From assembly GCF_028830055.1 (NCBI RefSeq), contig NZ_CP101655.1, forward strand, positions 62,001 to 126,000: a DNA stretch of 64,000 nucleotides, read 5' to 3'. The notes beneath the pieces were generated by a model, which saw only the letters and a program-made list of their open reading frames with translations, ran no database searches and was not told the origin of the DNA. A program made the translations under genes and the position numbers. Positions within the stretch are counted from its first letter, which is position 1, and the number at the start of each line of letters is the position of its first letter. Origin of the DNA: Pseudomonas serboccidentalis (GTDB lineage: Bacteria > Pseudomonadota > Gammaproteobacteria > Pseudomonadales > Pseudomonadaceae). Below, piece by piece: positions 16,695 through 25,455 of the stretch.

Positions 16695-18536
16695 TTACGG
16701 GACTGATATAAATCTGGATTGCATCTGACGGCGAACCCCGCCCCAGGGCATTACACGAGTTGCCGGATAGGTAAGATAAAGCAATCGCTTTGACCTAGTC
16801 ACGGCTACGAAAGCATTCCTACTCTCTTCACCCAGCTCCTTTTGGTTTGCCGCGCGATAGTCGGGAAAAGTACCTTCGGCCATTCCAGCGATGAAAACAA
16901 CATCGAACTCAAGCCCTTTAGATGAATGGACTGTCAGCAAAGCCACTCCCTCTCGGACAGCCTTCTGGGTATTTCCTAGAGCTTTACTGCTCATAAAACT
17001 GCTGAGGGACTTAGACCCGCCACTTGCCCTAAGGTATTGATCCCACTCTTGACGAAACACAGCCACATCTTCGTAGATGGCTAAGCGATCAGGTTCTGGA
17101 AGCGTGTCTGCGTGCATCTCCAGCATCTTGAGTGCAGGCATCAAGTCAAGCCTCGATTGATTTGTGGCGACACTCTCAATGGCCTCATGAACAACCAATG
17201 CCCGCTTATCGCTAGCCATGCTTGCCATACCGCGCAGTATTTCTGGGTATTCCAATAAGAAATCGGGCTCAGGCACTTTCCACTTTTTTGCTAGCGCGGA
17301 TAGATGCAGACGGTCCTTGGAATTTACCAAGACTCGAAGAGCCAGCTGGAAATCGTCCACCGTCTCGGAGGCGTTCTCATGATTTGCAGAGAGTCGTTTG
17401 TAGTACGCAATGTTCTTCTGCTTGAGCGCTTGCTCGACAGCAAGGAGAGCGAACCTCGTGCGACCAAGAATCGCGCATTTCGATGGTTCAATTCCTCCCT
17501 CCACATCGGGGTGCCCTTCAGTGAATAATCGCTGAAGTTCATTCGTGATTTTATCGGCCTCGTCCTGCTCATTGTCACCTACCAAGATCGTCGATTTACC
17601 TTCGATGGGTAACTGCATCGCGACCATGTAGTTTGGGTCAAGCGATTGAGCAAGCTTCACTACTGCTCTGGAGGATCGATAATTTGCAGTTAGCTCGACT
17701 CTTTTAGCAGCGAATTCCCGACCAAAACGCTCCATATATTCGGGGCTGGAGGTATTGAAACCGTAAATGGATTGACGTGGATCACCCACCATCATTACGT
17801 TTTTATAGCCGTCTGAGCAGAGCGCGCAAATAACCGCATATTGTGCCTCATTCATGTCCTGCGCTTCGTCAATGCAAATGAATTTGTATAGTCTGCGGTA
17901 GAGGTCTGCAAGCTTGGGGTTCTCCACAAGCAATCTGTAAGCGAGCAATAAAAGGTCGTCAAAGTCGTATGCATTGCATGCCCTCATGCCAGCCTCATAA
18001 GCGTCTAGCACTCGCCTGCTCAGCTCATCGTCTACTACGGCGCACGAGATCGGATGAGATTTGATGTTCGAGATTCCCGTAAGCCAAGAGTCCACCCGTT
18101 TATTGCGCTCTTTAGAGTCTTCGATTTGGTTGATTTCGTCCGATAGCAGCAGGTCTTCATCGATAGCTTTGAGCAGCACCTCTTTTCGGTCCTTGAGCTG
18201 CTCGAAAATGTTGGGCGAGCCCTCCATGCCTAGGAGTTTTCCGCGCTCACTCAGCAAATCCAGGCAGAAACTGTGCAGCGTGCCGATGAATGCCCGATCA
18301 CGTTCTTCCCCCAAATCCAATAGTCGGTCCTTCATCTCATCTGCGGCTTTGTTTGTGAACGTCAAAGCTAAGACTCGGAAGTGTCCTTGAACGCTAGTTA
18401 GGAGATGGCGGATTCGATCTGTGAGCACGCGCGTTTTGCCTGAGCCGGGTCCAGCCTCAACGAGTAAAGGCCCCTCTACATGGCACACCACTTCCAGTTG
18501 CTCAGGGGAGAGCCTTTCGTAGGATGTATTGGTCAT
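16695..18536 (-). CDS. UvrD/PcrA-like helicase, Gabija GajB-like
   Basis: A 613-residue superfamily-1 DNA helicase. Motifs in order: Q-motif region LSPEQLEVVCHVEGP, Walker A AGPGSGKT (28-35), Ia TFTNKAADEM (59-68), II IDEAQD (222-227), III GDPRQSIYGF (251-260), then V LLTVHSSKGLEFDVVFIAG and VI AFVAVTRSKRLLYLTYP near the C-terminus. It begins with the ATG directly after the stop codon of the OLD-type nuclease gene, with no base between them, so the two are translationally coupled. An OLD-family nuclease plus UvrD-like helicase is the layout of the Gabija anti-phage system, in which GajB senses DNA ends and feeds GajA. It is somewhat longer than typical GajB (about 500 residues). A housekeeping UvrD would be about 720 residues. 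Confidence 0.8.
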   Translation of the reverse strand: MTNTSYERLSPEQLEVVCHVEGPLLVEAGPGSGKTRVLTDRIRHLLTSVQGHFRVLALTFTNKAADEMKDRLLDLGEERDRAFIGTLHSFCLDLLSERGKLLGMEGSPNIFEQLKDRKEVLLKAIDEDLLLSDEINQIEDSKERNKRVDSWLTGISNIKSHPISCAVVDDELSRRVLDAYEAGMRACNAYDFDDLLLLAYRLLVENPKLADLYRRLYKFICIDEAQDMNEAQYAVICALCSDGYKNVMMVGDPRQSIYGFNTSSPEYMERFGREFAAKRVELTANYRSSRAVVKLAQSLDPNYMVAMQLPIEGKSTILVGDNEQDEADKITNELQRLFTEGHPDVEGGIEPSKCAILGRTRFALLAVEQALKQKNIAYYKRLSANHENASETVDDFQLALRVLVNSKDRLHLSALAKKWKVPEPDFLLEYPEILRGMASMASDKRALVVHEAIESVATNQSRLDLMPALKMLEMHADTLPEPDRLAIYEDVAVFRQEWDQYLRASGGSKSLSSFMSSKALGNTQKAVREGVALLTVHSSKGLEFDVVFIAGMAEGTFPDYRAANQKELGEESRNAFVAVTRSKRLLYLTYPATRVMPWGGVRRQMQSRFISVP

Positions 18537-20384
18537 TTAGTCGTTGTCCTTAGTCAGGCCATGCGCTGCACCGATTATTTCGAATAAGGCCTTAATTTTT
18601 GTTGGGAACCTTCGCGCCGGATCAGTAACTGACGTGATCACATGGCCCAGATGTTTTGAAACGCTTGTCTTTGCGCCGGACATGGCGTCGAAAGCCGCTC
18701 GCTCTCGGCCCCCAGCAGACTTGTAATCCCTTATGACGCCTTTCTTACCCTTCAAGCCATCCAGCTCCGCGATGTAATCATCTAGATAGGTTTTAGTCCC
18801 ACCCATCGTGTTCAGAGCTTGCTCGATTTCCGCCATATAACCTTCGGAAATGAGTTGGGACTCGAAATTCATGCCGGGTGGGTATACCACCACGTTTTGG
18901 CAATTAGCAGAGTTTGGCTCTCCCGCTTTGTTCAAGGCAGCATCCAGTTGTTTAACAGGGACTGCTTCGCCATCGGCAAAGATGTACCAAGGGATTTGCA
19001 ATGCCTTTGCAAGCCATAAGAAGGGGAAATAGTCCGTGCCGTTCGTTCGAACAAAACAGAACCCCAACTCATGAATACTAGCTCCCCAGTATTTTTGGGC
19101 CCAGATCGGTAGCGCTTGTTCCTCTGTCTGTCCCTCGAAAAGAACCACTCCCCGAGAAAACAAAAGGTCGCCCCGTGTATCTATCACGGTCTCCTGGAGC
19201 TTGCGGATGTCGTTAGGTTCTGTAAGAGACGAGAGATCTAGTCGGGTGACAACAGTGTCGCCCCCTCGCTTGATGAAAAGCCTTAAATCCTCTAACTGTG
19301 CCTGGCCTGCGAAGTACGGTGAATGCGTGCTAACGATACGCTGGCCAGGGATTGCCTTAATGTGCGCAAACAATGAGCGCTGCGCCTGAGGATGCAGGTG
19401 CGACTCCGGTTCTTCCAATGCCAACATCGAATGAACGTTGTCCCCACCTTTAGTCGCTTGGTTATGCCGCCAGGACGTATAGGCTCTAAACACCAGAAGA
19501 GACGCAAGACTCCGCGTACCCATTCCGTGGCGTGCAAGCGGAAATGACTGCGAGCCGGTAGTACTGAACGAGACATCAACACCTTTGGATAGATCACGCA
19601 GTTTCCTTGCTACAGGAGCGATGTCGACCCCACCGCTATCAGCTGACACAAGGGTCTGTAGGCCGGAAAGGTTTTCTTTCAGGTGTTTGAGGACATCACT
19701 CTTATCAACAATCTCCTGGTTGATGGCTGACAGCGTCCCCTCCATAGCAGCAATGTCGGCATCGCTTAACCCTAAGTCTTCGGTCATCTTTCGCCAAAAC
19801 GACCCAGGCCTTCTCAGGTCGTCATCAAGGTCTCGCTTGGCGTCGACGTAATGGAGCGCTAGTGGTTCCATTTGAGCGGCGCTCAATGCGCGTTCATGGG
19901 TCGCGGCTGTCGTCCAGTCGGCAAATGGTTTCCACTCTTTCAGAAATTTACGTTCAACAACATATTCGCCCTTCATGTCACTCCACTTGAGGGTGGTGCG
20001 AATAGGTGTGAACTCGTTAAAGTCGTCGTCGTTTGCAATGCCCGGCGTTCCCCAGACGCTGGTCCAGAAGCTACCCTCTGGATACCTGTCTGTTACCTTA
20101 CCGTCGTCTCCGACTGGCCGCAGCATCAGGTCGATAGTGATCTGGCGTGCTTTTGGAGCTGTGGCCTCTCCCGGCGCCAGACGCACGTCGTCCGATCCCA
20201 GTGACTTTCGGCCCGAACCTACCGCGGCAAACAATGCATCCAAGAAGCTAGTCTTGCCGGCATTGTTGGCGCCAATGATCACCGTAAGATCGGTCAAGTC
20301 GACCTCAACATTTGCCAATGAACGGAAGCTGTGCACCCTAGCGGTCGTGATTGCGATACCGCTCTCTGTTCCATAGACGGTCAT
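18537..20384 (-). CDS. OLD-family ATPase with TOPRIM nuclease domain, Gabija GajA-like
   Basis: A 615-residue protein with an ABC-type ATPase domain interrupted by helices and followed by a TOPRIM nuclease. Walker A is GANNAGKTS (38-46), the signature-like segment is near RHGMGTRSLASL (285-296), Walker B is LALEEPESHLHPQ (321-333), and the switch histidine is in VSTHSP (351-356). The TOPRIM part carries VVLFEGQTEEQALP (413-426, catalytic Glu 417) and IFADGE (468-473). This is the class 2 OLD architecture; GajA nicks or cleaves specific DNA and is held back by nucleotides until phage replication depletes them. The pairing with the downstream helicase is what makes the Gabija call. It is the first gene of a two-gene minus-strand unit. 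Confidence 0.82.
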   Translation of the reverse strand: MTVYGTESGIAITTARVHSFRSLANVEVDLTDLTVIIGANNAGKTSFLDALFAAVGSGRKSLGSDDVRLAPGEATAPKARQITIDLMLRPVGDDGKVTDRYPEGSFWTSVWGTPGIANDDDFNEFTPIRTTLKWSDMKGEYVVERKFLKEWKPFADWTTAATHERALSAAQMEPLALHYVDAKRDLDDDLRRPGSFWRKMTEDLGLSDADIAAMEGTLSAINQEIVDKSDVLKHLKENLSGLQTLVSADSGGVDIAPVARKLRDLSKGVDVSFSTTGSQSFPLARHGMGTRSLASLLVFRAYTSWRHNQATKGGDNVHSMLALEEPESHLHPQAQRSLFAHIKAIPGQRIVSTHSPYFAGQAQLEDLRLFIKRGGDTVVTRLDLSSLTEPNDIRKLQETVIDTRGDLLFSRGVVLFEGQTEEQALPIWAQKYWGASIHELGFCFVRTNGTDYFPFLWLAKALQIPWYIFADGEAVPVKQLDAALNKAGEPNSANCQNVVVYPPGMNFESQLISEGYMAEIEQALNTMGGTKTYLDDYIAELDGLKGKKGVIRDYKSAGGRERAAFDAMSGAKTSVSKHLGHVITSVTDPARRFPTKIKALFEIIGAAHGLTKDND

Positions 20385-20893
20385 ATTTCATCCGCGCAAC
20401 GCGTAGCCAATCAGTAACGCCATCTTCACTTCACTCAGCTTGGCTCATTGGAGGCCACAGGCTTAGCGTGGGGAGTGGCGACCCTCTTTTTTAAAGTCTG
20501 GCTCCAGCATAAACCGTCTCTGGTTGCTTTGTAGTGGTTTGATCGCATCGGCCACCGCTGCCGAATTCGGAGTGATCTGAGTTAGAGAGCTTTTGCGAGA
20601 CTGCACCGTTAGGGGTGATACGCAGCCTTATAGGTTTGCATCCCGTAAAGTCGTCCAAGCCATCCAATGCAGGAGGACTTCGTTTCCAGGATGAAGGCCA
20701 TGCTCTAGTTGGCCGTTTTCGGCACCTGCTTAATCCAGGTTTTTTGGGCTGGTGACCCTGCCAAAAACTCCATCATGCCAACGGGGCGAGAGCGCATTCC
20801 CGTTTGGCATCTGAAGAGCATTAACTGCACGATCACATCTCATAGACATCAGGGTGGCGCATTGCTATCTTCGGCGAAATAGTACAACAAGGG
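20385..20893. other. Intergenic region upstream of two divergent defence genes
   Basis: About 500 bases between the divergent gajA-like and SIR2-like genes. It must hold both promoters, but none is clear enough to place. A short minus-strand frame (20704-20773, starting MEFLAGSPAQKTW) may be a gene remnant. No RNA gene or repeat is seen. Confidence 0.4.
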
Positions 20894-21874
20894 ATGAGAT
20901 TGCAAATGGCAAGGAAGGTGTTGATTTTTGGTAATGGGATCGGGATGGCGCATAACCCGGACCATTTTAGCCTTAGTATGGCTTTGGAAAATATTTGGGA
21001 TGAGCCTAGGTACTTACCTGAGGATCATAAACAAATGATCAGCAGATGTATCGGTAGTAATGGCGAGCCTCCAGAGGGTGAAGACGAACTAGATAAGCTT
21101 CACATGGTGGTATCTTCTTGCAAAATGATAAATTCATTACAAGATGCTCAGGCCCAATGGCTTACACCGCAAGGTCAGCAATTCCCAAGGGAGGTTTCTC
21201 GTTACATACACAAGGTTGCAACCCGGCTTCATATTTACGATGATCCGTTGCCAGAGCAATTTCTAGAGCCACTTTTTGCTTTTTTGAGAGAGACGAACTC
21301 TCATGTGGCGACACTTAACTATGATCGCTTGATCTACGGGCAATTGGTAGATAATGGTCTGTGTGCTGGCTATGATGGAAATCTCATAGATGGTTTTTGG
21401 GGCAGTGGTTTTGCCGCAGATAATCTAGTAAGGCGCCAGGGCCGAAACTTTGGGTATTATCTGCACTTGCATGGCTCACCGCTATTTTATACGGATCAAA
21501 ATGGGGCGACATGTAAGCTAACTAGAGATAATTTAAGCATCCTTACTGACGTGCTGGACAATCATATTGTGCTAACACATGTTAAGCATAAGCGTTCTGT
21601 TATTGATGGGTCGTATATTCTACGAACATATTGGAGCTACCTTCACAACTGCTGTCACGAGGCCGAAGAAATTGTTGTTTTTGGTTACTCCGGCGCAGAC
21701 ACTCATTTGAATGATGTCTTAGCAGCGTATGCACAGAGTACTCCCATCCGAGTTATTGAGTGGGAGGGCGCAGGGCATGATGCTGCGCGTAGGTTTTTTT
21801 GGAGCAGGGCGTTCCGTTCAGACAACGTACGCGTTGTTCCGTTGGAGAACATTCTGGAGTTCACGGGTTGGTGA
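20894..21874 (+). CDS. Stand-alone SIR2-like protein (possibly NAD-degrading; DUF4917-like)
   Basis: A 326-residue protein with the marks of the SIR2-like fold used by several defence systems. The N-terminal nucleotide loop is FGNGIG (12-17); TLNYDRLIYG (140-149) has the conserved N-Y-D; LHLHGSP (190-196) has the LHG histidine; and FGYSGADTHLND (263-274) matches the C-terminal GxSxxDxxL block. In Thoeris and DSR proteins such domains destroy NAD to stop infection. Here there is no second domain and no clear partner, so activity is inferred from the fold alone. The sequence is distinctly AT-rich with rare codons compared with the core genes. ATG at 20906 (MARKVLIFG) is an equally likely start. 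It is transcribed away from the Gabija-like pair. Confidence 0.65.
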   Translation: MRLQMARKVLIFGNGIGMAHNPDHFSLSMALENIWDEPRYLPEDHKQMISRCIGSNGEPPEGEDELDKLHMVVSSCKMINSLQDAQAQWLTPQGQQFPREVSRYIHKVATRLHIYDDPLPEQFLEPLFAFLRETNSHVATLNYDRLIYGQLVDNGLCAGYDGNLIDGFWGSGFAADNLVRRQGRNFGYYLHLHGSPLFYTDQNGATCKLTRDNLSILTDVLDNHIVLTHVKHKRSVIDGSYILRTYWSYLHNCCHEAEEIVVFGYSGADTHLNDVLAAYAQSTPIRVIEWEGAGHDAARRFFWSRAFRSDNVRVVPLENILEFTGW

Positions 21875-22191
21875 TCCTCGCCTTCCTCAAATTGTAAATG
21901 CAATGCCCGTCTTTTCTTGCCTGTCGTTGTTAATCAGTCGTCAGGGGTTGATAGCCACCTCTCCTAGCAGGCAGCTAATCGGTGCGAAAAGCTGCCATTG
22001 AGGTCAGTGCTTCAATATCTTGATACTGCGGTTGGCCAGTATTTACCCGTTCGGAGCTTTCACTCTGTTTACGACTTTTTCTGGCGTGAGTTGGGATTTG
22101 GAGCTCGCTGGAGCTCCGCAACTTGTGATGTTTTCCGGTTGGCGTAAGCTTATTTTGGGTTTTCGCTGTACGGCAACATCCCTGCTGGGAT
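21875..22191. other. Intergenic region before vsr
   Basis: A 317-base stretch with no supported gene and no strong hairpin. It should contain the promoter of the vsr-methyltransferase unit. Confidence 0.4.
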
Positions 22192-22632
22192 ATGGAGGGC
22201 TCGGTGGTTGATCCCCGATCTGTAGAGCAGCGTCGCAAAATCATGCAATCTGTCGGAACGGTTCATACCCGGCCGGAGATGGTCGTACGTCAAAACCTCT
22301 ATGCCTTGGGCTATAGGTACAGGTTGCACCGGAAAGACTTGCCTGGAAAACCAGATATAGTTTTTGTAACGAAACGTAAGGTGATCTTCGTTAACGGCTG
22401 CTTTTGGCACGGACATGGTTGCCCCAAGGGGCGCCTACCCAAAAGCAGGCTGGATTACTGGGGACCAAAAATTGAGCGCAATCGCCAACGTGACCGCGAG
22501 ATTGAGAGCGCCCTTCGGCTGCGGGGGTGGGATGTTCTGACTGTGTGGCAATGTGAGCTTAAAGACCTTCACCATTTGCGATGTCACTTGTCGGCGTTCC
22601 TTGGCCCCGGCAAAAAACCGATCGACATCTGA
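22192..22632 (+). CDS. vsr: Very short patch repair endonuclease
   Basis: A 146-residue Vsr protein that nicks beside T:G mismatches formed when 5-methylcytosine deaminates. Seen in order: VEQRRKIMQSVGTVHTRPEMVVRQ (the conserved N-terminal start), LPGKPDIVF with the catalytic Asp 55, VIFVNGCFWHGHGCPKG (His 73 and His 75 near the metal site), then YWGPKIERNRQRD and the C-terminal GWDVLTVWQCE. It is almost always paired with a C5-cytosine methyltransferase, and one follows after 68 bases. A GTG at 22204, four bases after GGAGGG, may be the true start. It is part of the accessory island, not a core copy. Confidence 0.92.
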   Translation: MEGSVVDPRSVEQRRKIMQSVGTVHTRPEMVVRQNLYALGYRYRLHRKDLPGKPDIVFVTKRKVIFVNGCFWHGHGCPKGRLPKSRLDYWGPKIERNRQRDREIESALRLRGWDVLTVWQCELKDLHHLRCHLSAFLGPGKKPIDI

Positions 22633-22700
22633 CCCAGAATCGCGTAAATTCCACGCCTCGTATGAAGGCGATGATTTTTCTCGCCGTGGGAGGAATGCAG

Positions 22701-24002
22701 ATGACACGACCAATTGGAATAGATCTTTTTGCAGGGGCAGGCGGAATGTCCCTGGGCTTCGAGCAGGCGGGCTTCGACGTGGTGGCTGCCGTTGAGATCG
22801 ACCCAATCCATGCAGCCGTGCACTCTTACAATTTCCCCAACTGTGTGGTGATTCCTCAATCGGTATCCTCGTTAGCTGCTGAGGATATTCGTGACGCAGC
22901 TAACATTGGCCGCCGAAATGTAGATATCGTCTTTGGTGGCGCTCCATGCCAAGGCTTTAGCTTAATGGGGCAGCGCGCCCTTGATGATCCGCGTAACTCG
23001 CTGGTCAAAGACTTTGTTCGTATTGTCGTAGGTTTGGAATCCTCATACTTTGTTTTTGAGAATGTTAAAGGCATTACAGTTGGCCGACACAAACAGTTTC
23101 TTGCGGAGCTCATCGAAGAGTTTGAGAGCAACGGCTATGACGTTCTGCCTTGGAGAGTACTCAATGCAGCAAACTATGGCGTACCGCAGGAACGAGAGCG
23201 TTTGATTTTGATTGGGGCGAAGCGTGGATTAAAGCTTCCTGAGTACCCAGAGCCGACAACTAGGTCACCTAGATCATCTCTGCTACTCGATGCGCAGTTG
23301 CCTGAGGGACCGTCTTGCCAAGATGCTCTTGGAGATATTCCTGATGCAGAAGACTACGACGCCTTAATTGAAAATGATTCAACAGCCGTCAAGTGGGGAC
23401 GTCCGAGCGCCTATGCCAAAATTCTTCGCGACATGGTTGCCGAGTCGACCTACTACGGCTACAAAAGAAAATGGAGCAAAGAGTTACTCACAAGCAGCCT
23501 CCGCACGAACCACTCTGAAATATCTCGTGCTCGATTTGCATCTACCGAGATGGGCCAGGTAGAACCAACCTCTCGATTCTTCAAGCTGCACGCTAATGGG
23601 GTATCTAATACGCTTCGTGCGGGCACCGACTCTGCGCGTGGTGCATTCACCAGTCCCAGACCCATCCACTACAAGTATCCGCGCTGCATAACTGTGCGTG
23701 AAATGCTTCGTTTACATGGTTTTCCTGACTGGTTTCGCACGCACGTAACGAAATGGCACGGCGCAAGACAAGTCGGGAACGCTGTTCCCCCTCCATTGGC
23801 GCGAGCAGTAGCGGCAAGCATCATTGACGCCATTGGCTGGGAACCCTCCAGTCCAACCGGCGCCATTTTGATGGGGGATGAGAGACTACTTTCGATGGAC
23901 ATGGGGCAAGCCTCTCGCCATTTCGAAATCAATGTTCCGATCAAGCAGCGAGATCGCAAGGGGACACCGAAACCTAGGCAGTCAGCCATTCAGCCCGCTT
24001 AG
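22701..24002 (+). CDS. dcm: DNA (cytosine-5-)-methyltransferase
   Basis: A 433-residue C5-methyltransferase. The start at 22701 is chosen because GGAGGA stands six bases before it and the protein then opens with motif I, GIDLFAGAGGMSLGFEQAG. Motif IV is APCQGFS with catalytic Cys 83, motif VI is FVFENV, motif VIII is QERERLILIGA, and motif X is GNAVPPPLARAVAA near the C-terminus. The target recognition region lies roughly between residues 250 and 330; its sequence specificity cannot be read by eye. With Vsr upstream and a nuclease-like gene tail to tail it most likely protects host DNA in a type II restriction-modification system. The symbol is used only in the generic sense of a Dcm-type enzyme. 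Confidence 0.92.
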   Translation: MTRPIGIDLFAGAGGMSLGFEQAGFDVVAAVEIDPIHAAVHSYNFPNCVVIPQSVSSLAAEDIRDAANIGRRNVDIVFGGAPCQGFSLMGQRALDDPRNSLVKDFVRIVVGLESSYFVFENVKGITVGRHKQFLAELIEEFESNGYDVLPWRVLNAANYGVPQERERLILIGAKRGLKLPEYPEPTTRSPRSSLLLDAQLPEGPSCQDALGDIPDAEDYDALIENDSTAVKWGRPSAYAKILRDMVAESTYYGYKRKWSKELLTSSLRTNHSEISRARFASTEMGQVEPTSRFFKLHANGVSNTLRAGTDSARGAFTSPRPIHYKYPRCITVREMLRLHGFPDWFRTHVTKWHGARQVGNAVPPPLARAVAASIIDAIGWEPSSPTGAILMGDERLLSMDMGQASRHFEINVPIKQRDRKGTPKPRQSAIQPA

Positions 24003-24857
24003 TTAAATGCCCTTTACCTTCGGCTGAAGTACGAACATAGCGTCTCGATGGAATGTCGGGATGCTAAACTGACCTAACGTATCCCGGGTCACTGCTGCGA
24101 ACTCGACCACGTAAATCCCTTTATTCTTGATCGCTGCAATTGCGACTGGGATTACGAGTTCAGTATCAGTCGACTCGAAAGCTGCTATCACTTGACGGCC
24201 AATTTGTTCGGTTAAAATGCGCTGATTACCTTGTTTAGCTTCAACTGTAATGAGCACATCTGATTGGCTACCATCAGGTGCCGCGTGGAGCGCTCGAAAC
24301 AAAGCATCTATCTGAACTTTTCTCAGCTTGATGTCCATTTGAAGATGGGTTAGCTCCAATGCATCAATCTGGCTATTTGTAGCATTAGCAAAGTGACTTT
24401 CTATAATTCTAAGGTTCACCGCTACCTGTAGTAACCACGACTCATCTGTACGCCCTAGCGCCTTCGACGCAAGGGGTAAGCTGAGGCTTTGAACAGGGAA
24501 ACTAGGTGTTGCGTCAGATGGAAGAAAGTCTTCGTCGAGACTGTCCAATGCTCCATCCACCCCGTGAACGAATTCAAAAATTGCTCCATCACCAGTCCTT
24601 TGGGCCCCACTGATCTTTAGATCCTTCAAGCGTTGTGGCCAAATTTTCGATGCGCTTTTGCCTCTGACGATGTCCTTCATGAAATTATACGCGTTGCCGT
24701 CCGGCTTCAGCTTGGTTCCGTGGTGCTCTGCGCAATAGCGCTTCGCCTCTTGGACGTCCACGTTGCTCACCAAAGTGCGCGAAAAAGTTTGGGTGTTCTC
24801 GTCATAAAGCGTATCGAAAATCCGTTCGATGATTATCGTTTTATCGCTAACGGCCAT
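24003..24857 (-). CDS. PD-(D/E)XK nuclease-like protein, probable restriction endonuclease
   Basis: A 284-residue protein I do not recognise as a named family. Its C-terminal half has a good PD-(D/E)XK pattern: VQIDALFRAL with Asp 184, then VLITVEAKQGNQRI with Glu 206-x-Lys 208, followed by a helix with EQIGRQVIAAFES and a strand VIPVAIAAIKNKGIYVVEFAAV. The N-terminus (MAVSDKTIIIERIFDTLYDE) may bind DNA. It ends exactly where the methyltransferase gene ends, with stop codons abutting, a common placing for a cognate restriction enzyme. Cutting specificity and family are unknown; a transcription factor or Mrr-like enzyme is less likely. Confidence 0.6.
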   Translation of the reverse strand: MAVSDKTIIIERIFDTLYDENTQTFSRTLVSNVDVQEAKRYCAEHHGTKLKPDGNAYNFMKDIVRGKSASKIWPQRLKDLKISGAQRTGDGAIFEFVHGVDGALDSLDEDFLPSDATPSFPVQSLSLPLASKALGRTDESWLLQVAVNLRIIESHFANATNSQIDALELTHLQMDIKLRKVQIDALFRALHAAPDGSQSDVLITVEAKQGNQRILTEQIGRQVIAAFESTDTELVIPVAIAAIKNKGIYVVEFAAVTRDTLGQFSIPTFHRDAMFVLQPKVKGI

Positions 24858-25455
24858 ACACCAGTCTCCCTCTGAAATTTACGATCAGAGATGGTAGCAA
24901 GAAAGGTCTGTGGCACATTGAATGGTTAAACGAGTAACTGCACCGACCTACCCCTGCATTTCGGTCTTCAGCCACAGCGGGGCAGGCGTAGCGTTCGATC
25001 ATCGGAGCAGCATCGAACTCTTGATCCTGTGCGACGCAACGCGTGCTGTCTACGAAATGCTTTACCTGACGGAACTACGTTTGGATGACAATCTGCTCGC
25101 CAGCAGTCCCCTTGTTCGACCAAAGGCGTATACGCCGCGAACTCCTCGCCTGCTTACTTTGTCTGAGCTCCGGACTCGATTTGCAAATCCTACGGGGTAT
25201 CGAGCTTGTCTGGGCGGTCCGTTGTTCGATTAGACCTAGTACATCTATGCCACCTTGCAGATGCAGCCGCTCCAGAGATTGCGCAGTGCAGCGATCAAAA
25301 GCTTGAGTGTGATGGCATATTGATACAGAGTCGTGCACTTACTGAAAAATTCATCCAGTGCCAGCCGCCCAGCCTGACTGTTCCGATTGATGTTGACAAC
25401 GGATTTGCCCGTAAACGGTTAACAAAGAATTGCTCCATGAAAGGAATCACCTGAT
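24858..25455. other. Intergenic region between nuclease and DUF262 genes
   Basis: About 600 bases. A plus-strand frame of 103 codons (24922-25233) has no ribosome site and no recognisable protein features, and is not called. The region should carry promoters for the leftward nuclease gene and the rightward DUF262 unit. No clear repeat or RNA is seen. Confidence 0.4.

Noticed and set aside
20704..20773. Short frame MEFLAGSPAQKTW...
   Set aside because: Only 22 codons; perhaps the tail of a lost gene, but nothing identifies it.
24922..25233. 103-codon plus-strand frame
   Set aside because: No ribosome site, no known motif, and composition like the surrounding non-coding DNA.
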